Assembly: GCA_002706685.1 (NCBI GenBank) | Contig: PALV01000011.1 | Location: forward strand, 124,001-188,000 | Origin: Gammaproteobacteria bacterium | GTDB taxonomy: Bacteria; Pseudomonadota; Gammaproteobacteria; Pseudomonadales; Pseudohongiellaceae | Length of the DNA: 64,000 nucleotides | Reading direction: 5' to 3' | Part shown: piece by piece, positions 61,412-64,000 of the stretch | Layout of the letters: each line of letters starts with the position of its first letter | How positions within the stretch are numbered: position 1 is the first letter of the stretch | Program-made: the position numbers and the translations under genes | Notes under the pieces: generated by a model | The model's database searches: none | Told to the model about the DNA's origin: nothing | Seen by the model: only the letters and a program-made list of their open reading frames with translations

Positions 61412-63442
61412 TCAGTCTGGCAGTGCCACTGCAGTCAGCTTGCTGCCGGTTTGCAGCATGACGTACTGCTTGCCTGCATGAACGTAGCTCATCATACCGA
61501 AATTGCTGGTATCAGGCACTTGTACGCGACCAATCTCTTCACCGGTCATTTTATCGACGGCAAACAGGTAAGGTGTACCATCACTGCCTTCGCTGGCGTA
61601 GAACAGCATGTTGGCGGTAACCGTCATTGGTGCCAGAGCGCCGGTGCCGGTGCTGCCAATATCCACACCTGCCAGTGCCGGGTGATCCTTGATGCGATCG
61701 GGTGTGTCACCAACCGGAATCATCCACAGGTGTTCACCCGTGTTCATGTCGATGGCTGTGATGCGGCTGTACGGTGGCTTGTACAGGGGCAGGCCCTGTG
61801 GACCACGCACCGGCAGTGATCGCAGTGCTGCGTAGCGCGAGAAGGTCTGGCCAGTCGGCAGTTCTATCATCGCATCACGTTCCTGTGCATCAGTCACAAC
61901 GCGTGAGGAACAGGCTGAACGCGAAGTCACGTACAGGATGCCATTGACCGGATCAGCGACGGCAGGACCAGGGATATTGGCGCCACCGCCATCACCCGGA
62001 CACCACAATGCAGCCATCTTGCCCAGATCGTTGTCGCGATGCAGAGGCGGATTGAACAGCGGTCCAATCTCGTACTGCGCCAGCGAGTCGATTGCCTGCT
62101 GACGAAGTTCTGGCGTGAAGTCGATCAGATCCTCGTGCGTCAGACCCTGCATGTCGAAGGGCGCTGGCTTGGTCGGGAAAGGCTGAGTTGGCGACAGTTG
62201 CTCACCAGGGATACGCGACTGCGGTACAGGGCGTTCCTCGATGGGCCACAGCGGCTCACCCGTCAGACGGTTGAAGGCGTAAACAAAGGCCTGCTTGGTA
62301 GCCTGTGCGATTGCCGGCACCGTGCGGCCGTCGATTTCGACATCCAGCAGCACCGGGGCTGTTGGCGTGTCGTAGTTCCAGACATCGTGGTGAACGAACT
62401 GGAAGTGCCAGATACGCTCGCCAGTTTCTGCATCCATGGCAATGATACTGGTACCAAACAGGTTGTCACCGGGAGCATGACCGCCGTAGTAGTCGATCGT
62501 CGGCGGGTTGGTCACTGCGTACACAATGCCAGCCTCAACGTCGGCAGACAGCGGTGCCCATGGCGACACCTCACCCGTCAGCTCTCTTGGGTTGGGGATG
62601 CCTTCCCAGGTTTCGATGCCGAACTCGCCGGCTTCCGGGATGACGTTGAATTTCCACTTGAACTCACCGGTTTCGGTATCAAAGGCCAGGATGTCACCCG
62701 GGATGTTTTCGATACGCGTCTGGTTATAACCCTGCTCGGCAGAGTTACCCACCACCACGGTGTTATTGACCACGATGGGTGGTGAAGAGGCCGTGATGTA
62801 ACCTTCTTCCAGCGGAATACCGTAGTAGGGGTCGAAATCGTAGCCCATGTATTCAGCGATGATACGCTGCATGTCGACCACGCCGGTCTCCGGGAAACCT
62901 TCAATGCCAACCGGGCCGCCGAAGCCTTCCAGTGGGGCGCCAGTCTCGGCATCCAGAGCTGTCAGGAAAAATGCCGGGCTGATGATATAGATGACTCCCC
63001 GGCCATCTACTTCACCATAGGCAACGCCCTTGCCATAGTCCTTACGCATGGAATATTCATGACGGAAGGTATGCGGCTCGCGGTAGGACCAGATGGTCTC
63101 GCCGCTTTCCGGATCAATGGCGATAACGTGGCGGCGCTCACCGGCAACGGTGAACAGTTTGCCGTCCACGTAGCTTGGTGTGGAACGACCACTGGAGGCG
63201 TCAAAACTGGCGCCATCCCAGATCCAGGCGGTTTCCAGCTGGGTGAAATTGTCTGCGTTGATTTGTGTGGCGGGGGTGTAACGGGTGTGAGCGTGGTCAC
63301 CACCGAGGGTTACCCACTCGACGGTCTCCTGATCCTGGGCGGACAGCGAGGTGTGCGCCAAACCAATACTTATGGCCAGCAGACCTGCCAGCCGCAACGG
63401 GTGTGCAGCTCGACCAGTCCCGGCCGGACGTGTGATTTTCAT
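61412..63442 (-). CDS. PQQ-dependent dehydrogenase (quinoprotein), heme-free
   Basis: A 676-residue periplasmic protein with a signal peptide (LAGLLAISIGLAHTSLSAQ) and an eight-bladed PQQ propeller. W-motif blades are seen, e.g. VIAIDPESGETIWSYRE, DILAFDTETGEFKWKF and AMDAETGERIWHFQFVHHDVWNYDTP, the last being the stretch near PQQ and Ca2+ common to glucose/quinate-type dehydrogenases. It has no CxxCH, so the separate diheme cytochrome must accept the electrons. Substrate is an alcohol or sugar, not determinable here. ATG 63442 with GGAG eight bases upstream is chosen. Confidence 0.93.
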   Translation of the reverse strand: MKITRPAGTGRAAHPLRLAGLLAISIGLAHTSLSAQDQETVEWVTLGGDHAHTRYTPATQINADNFTQLETAWIWDGASFDASSGRSTPSYVDGKLFTVAGERRHVIAIDPESGETIWSYREPHTFRHEYSMRKDYGKGVAYGEVDGRGVIYIISPAFFLTALDAETGAPLEGFGGPVGIEGFPETGVVDMQRIIAEYMGYDFDPYYGIPLEEGYITASSPPIVVNNTVVVGNSAEQGYNQTRIENIPGDILAFDTETGEFKWKFNVIPEAGEFGIETWEGIPNPRELTGEVSPWAPLSADVEAGIVYAVTNPPTIDYYGGHAPGDNLFGTSIIAMDAETGERIWHFQFVHHDVWNYDTPTAPVLLDVEIDGRTVPAIAQATKQAFVYAFNRLTGEPLWPIEERPVPQSRIPGEQLSPTQPFPTKPAPFDMQGLTHEDLIDFTPELRQQAIDSLAQYEIGPLFNPPLHRDNDLGKMAALWCPGDGGGANIPGPAVADPVNGILYVTSRSACSSRVVTDAQERDAMIELPTGQTFSRYAALRSLPVRGPQGLPLYKPPYSRITAIDMNTGEHLWMIPVGDTPDRIKDHPALAGVDIGSTGTGALAPMTVTANMLFYASEGSDGTPYLFAVDKMTGEEIGRVQVPDTSNFGMMSYVHAGKQYVMLQTGSKLTAVALPD

Positions 63443-63611
63443 TGTTGTTACTCCTTGATTTTTATTATTCCCGGAGAACCGGAGAGCCTGAACTCCGACA
63501 CGCAGGTTATGCCTGATTGGGCGATGCTGCAAGTGGCAATTTTTACAGTGCGTGGATTCGTCATATACTCAGTGAAATGAGATAAATACTGAACCAACTC
63601 AGGAATCTGCC

Positions 63612-64000
63612 ATGTCAAATAAAAACAAGGACCTGCTGGACGTTGTGATTGTAGGGGCAGGTCTGTCCGGGATAGGCGCCGCCGTGATGCTGCAGCAACA
63701 GTGCCCCGACAAACGCTACTGCGTCATCGAGGCAAGGCAGTCAATGGGCGGGACCTGGGATCTGTTCCGTTATCCGGGTATCCGCTCGGACAGCGATATG
63801 CATACGCTGGGTTATCGATTCAAACCGTGGCGTGATGCCAAGGCAATTGCCGATGGGCCGTCCATTCTCCGTTATGTCAAAGAAACTGCTGCCGAGCACG
63901 GTGTCGACAAACACATCCGCTACGGACAACGCCTGGTGGCGGCCAACTGGTCGGATGTGGATGCCTGCTGGGCGCTGGAGCTGGAACAGGCTGATGAGTC
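63612..64000 (+). CDS. Flavin-containing monooxygenase (Baeyer-Villiger type), 3'-partial
   Basis: The first 129 residues of a gene cut by the right edge. It has the FAD Rossmann motif VIVGAGLSGIGAA (about 12-24), EARQSMGGTWDLFRYPGIRSDSDMHTLGYRF, including the GGTWDLFRYPGIRSD segment highly typical of class B flavin monooxygenases. These oxidise ketones, amines or sulphides with NADPH and O2. Start ATG 63612. Which branch it belongs to needs the missing part. Divergent from the PQQ dehydrogenase gene. Confidence 0.88.
   Translation, partial: MSNKNKDLLDVVIVGAGLSGIGAAVMLQQQCPDKRYCVIEARQSMGGTWDLFRYPGIRSDSDMHTLGYRFKPWRDAKAIADGPSILRYVKETAAEHGVDKHIRYGQRLVAANWSDVDACWALELEQADE

Noticed and set aside
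1..64000. CRISPR arrays, transposases, integrases, prophage genes
   Set aside because: No regularly spaced direct repeats, no recombinase motifs and no phage structural genes were seen in the window.

Overview
The window looks like a chromosomal segment of a free-living, aerobic, motile-lineage Gammaproteobacterium of medium-high G+C (mid-50s percent by eye). The best marker is the lipopolysaccharide core block glnE-waaF-waaC-waaG-waaP-like-carbamoyltransferase followed nearby by hldE, which follows the gene order known from the Pseudomonas aeruginosa core locus, although ilvE is absent between glnE and waaF. SoxR, Uup, Slt, aspartase and a PQQ dehydrogenase with a separate cytochrome fit this. 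A marine or halotolerant relative of Pseudomonadales is plausible, but the species cannot be fixed from the sequence.

Layout. 0-7 kb: periplasmic or secreted hydrolases, a DUF885 lipoprotein, a KefB/C-type antiporter and a Tat-exported amidohydrolase. 6.7-8.5 kb: a MarR regulator with a strong operator-covered promoter, then a small P-loop protein overlapping a class D beta-lactamase homologue that has lost its catalytic residues. 8.5-13.4 kb: stress and detoxification genes (glutathione transferase divergent from a WYL regulator, DUF924, a SelW-like protein, glutamine amidotransferase, SoxR divergent from a VOC protein across a textbook SoxR promoter). 13.5-20.2 kb: membrane protein, NPP-type phosphodiesterase, lipoproteins, lytic transglycosylase Slt and an Abhydrolase_9 membrane hydrolase. 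20.3-29.5 kb: P1 peptidase, a DGSG-repeat beta protein, a flagellar-rod-like orphan, GNAT, uridine kinase with nucleoside transporter, 2OG oxygenase, exported leucyl aminopeptidase and aspartase.

29.6-36.7 kb: an ECF sigma / anti-sigma-like / DUF4097 operon, TPR and NHL-propeller secreted proteins, two small secreted unknowns and a yefM-yoeB toxin-antitoxin pair with its TGTACA operator. 36.7-40.8 kb: a GntR-ABC ATPase-permease operon whose permease is fused to a long extracytoplasmic region ending in an alpha/beta hydrolase. 40.9-45.9 kb: VOC protein, DUF1295 membrane reductase-like protein, a second sigma/anti-sigma pair with a YbjQ gene, and Uup.

46-59.7 kb: the glnE-core LPS cluster, including a double-kinase WaaP fusion and a carbamoyltransferase, with an LpxL-type acyltransferase and hldE close by. 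These genes together build, phosphorylate, carbamoylate and acylate the inner core and lipid A. 59.8-64 kb: cytochrome c', a diheme cytochrome and PQQ dehydrogenase (one periplasmic oxidation module), and the start of a flavin monooxygenase cut by the window edge.

No rRNA, tRNA, CRISPR array, transposase or prophage was recognised. A dispersed structured repeat is present twice (21.5 and 60.3 kb), each copy placed exactly at the stop codon of a plus-strand gene, with a possible remnant at 13.46 kb.
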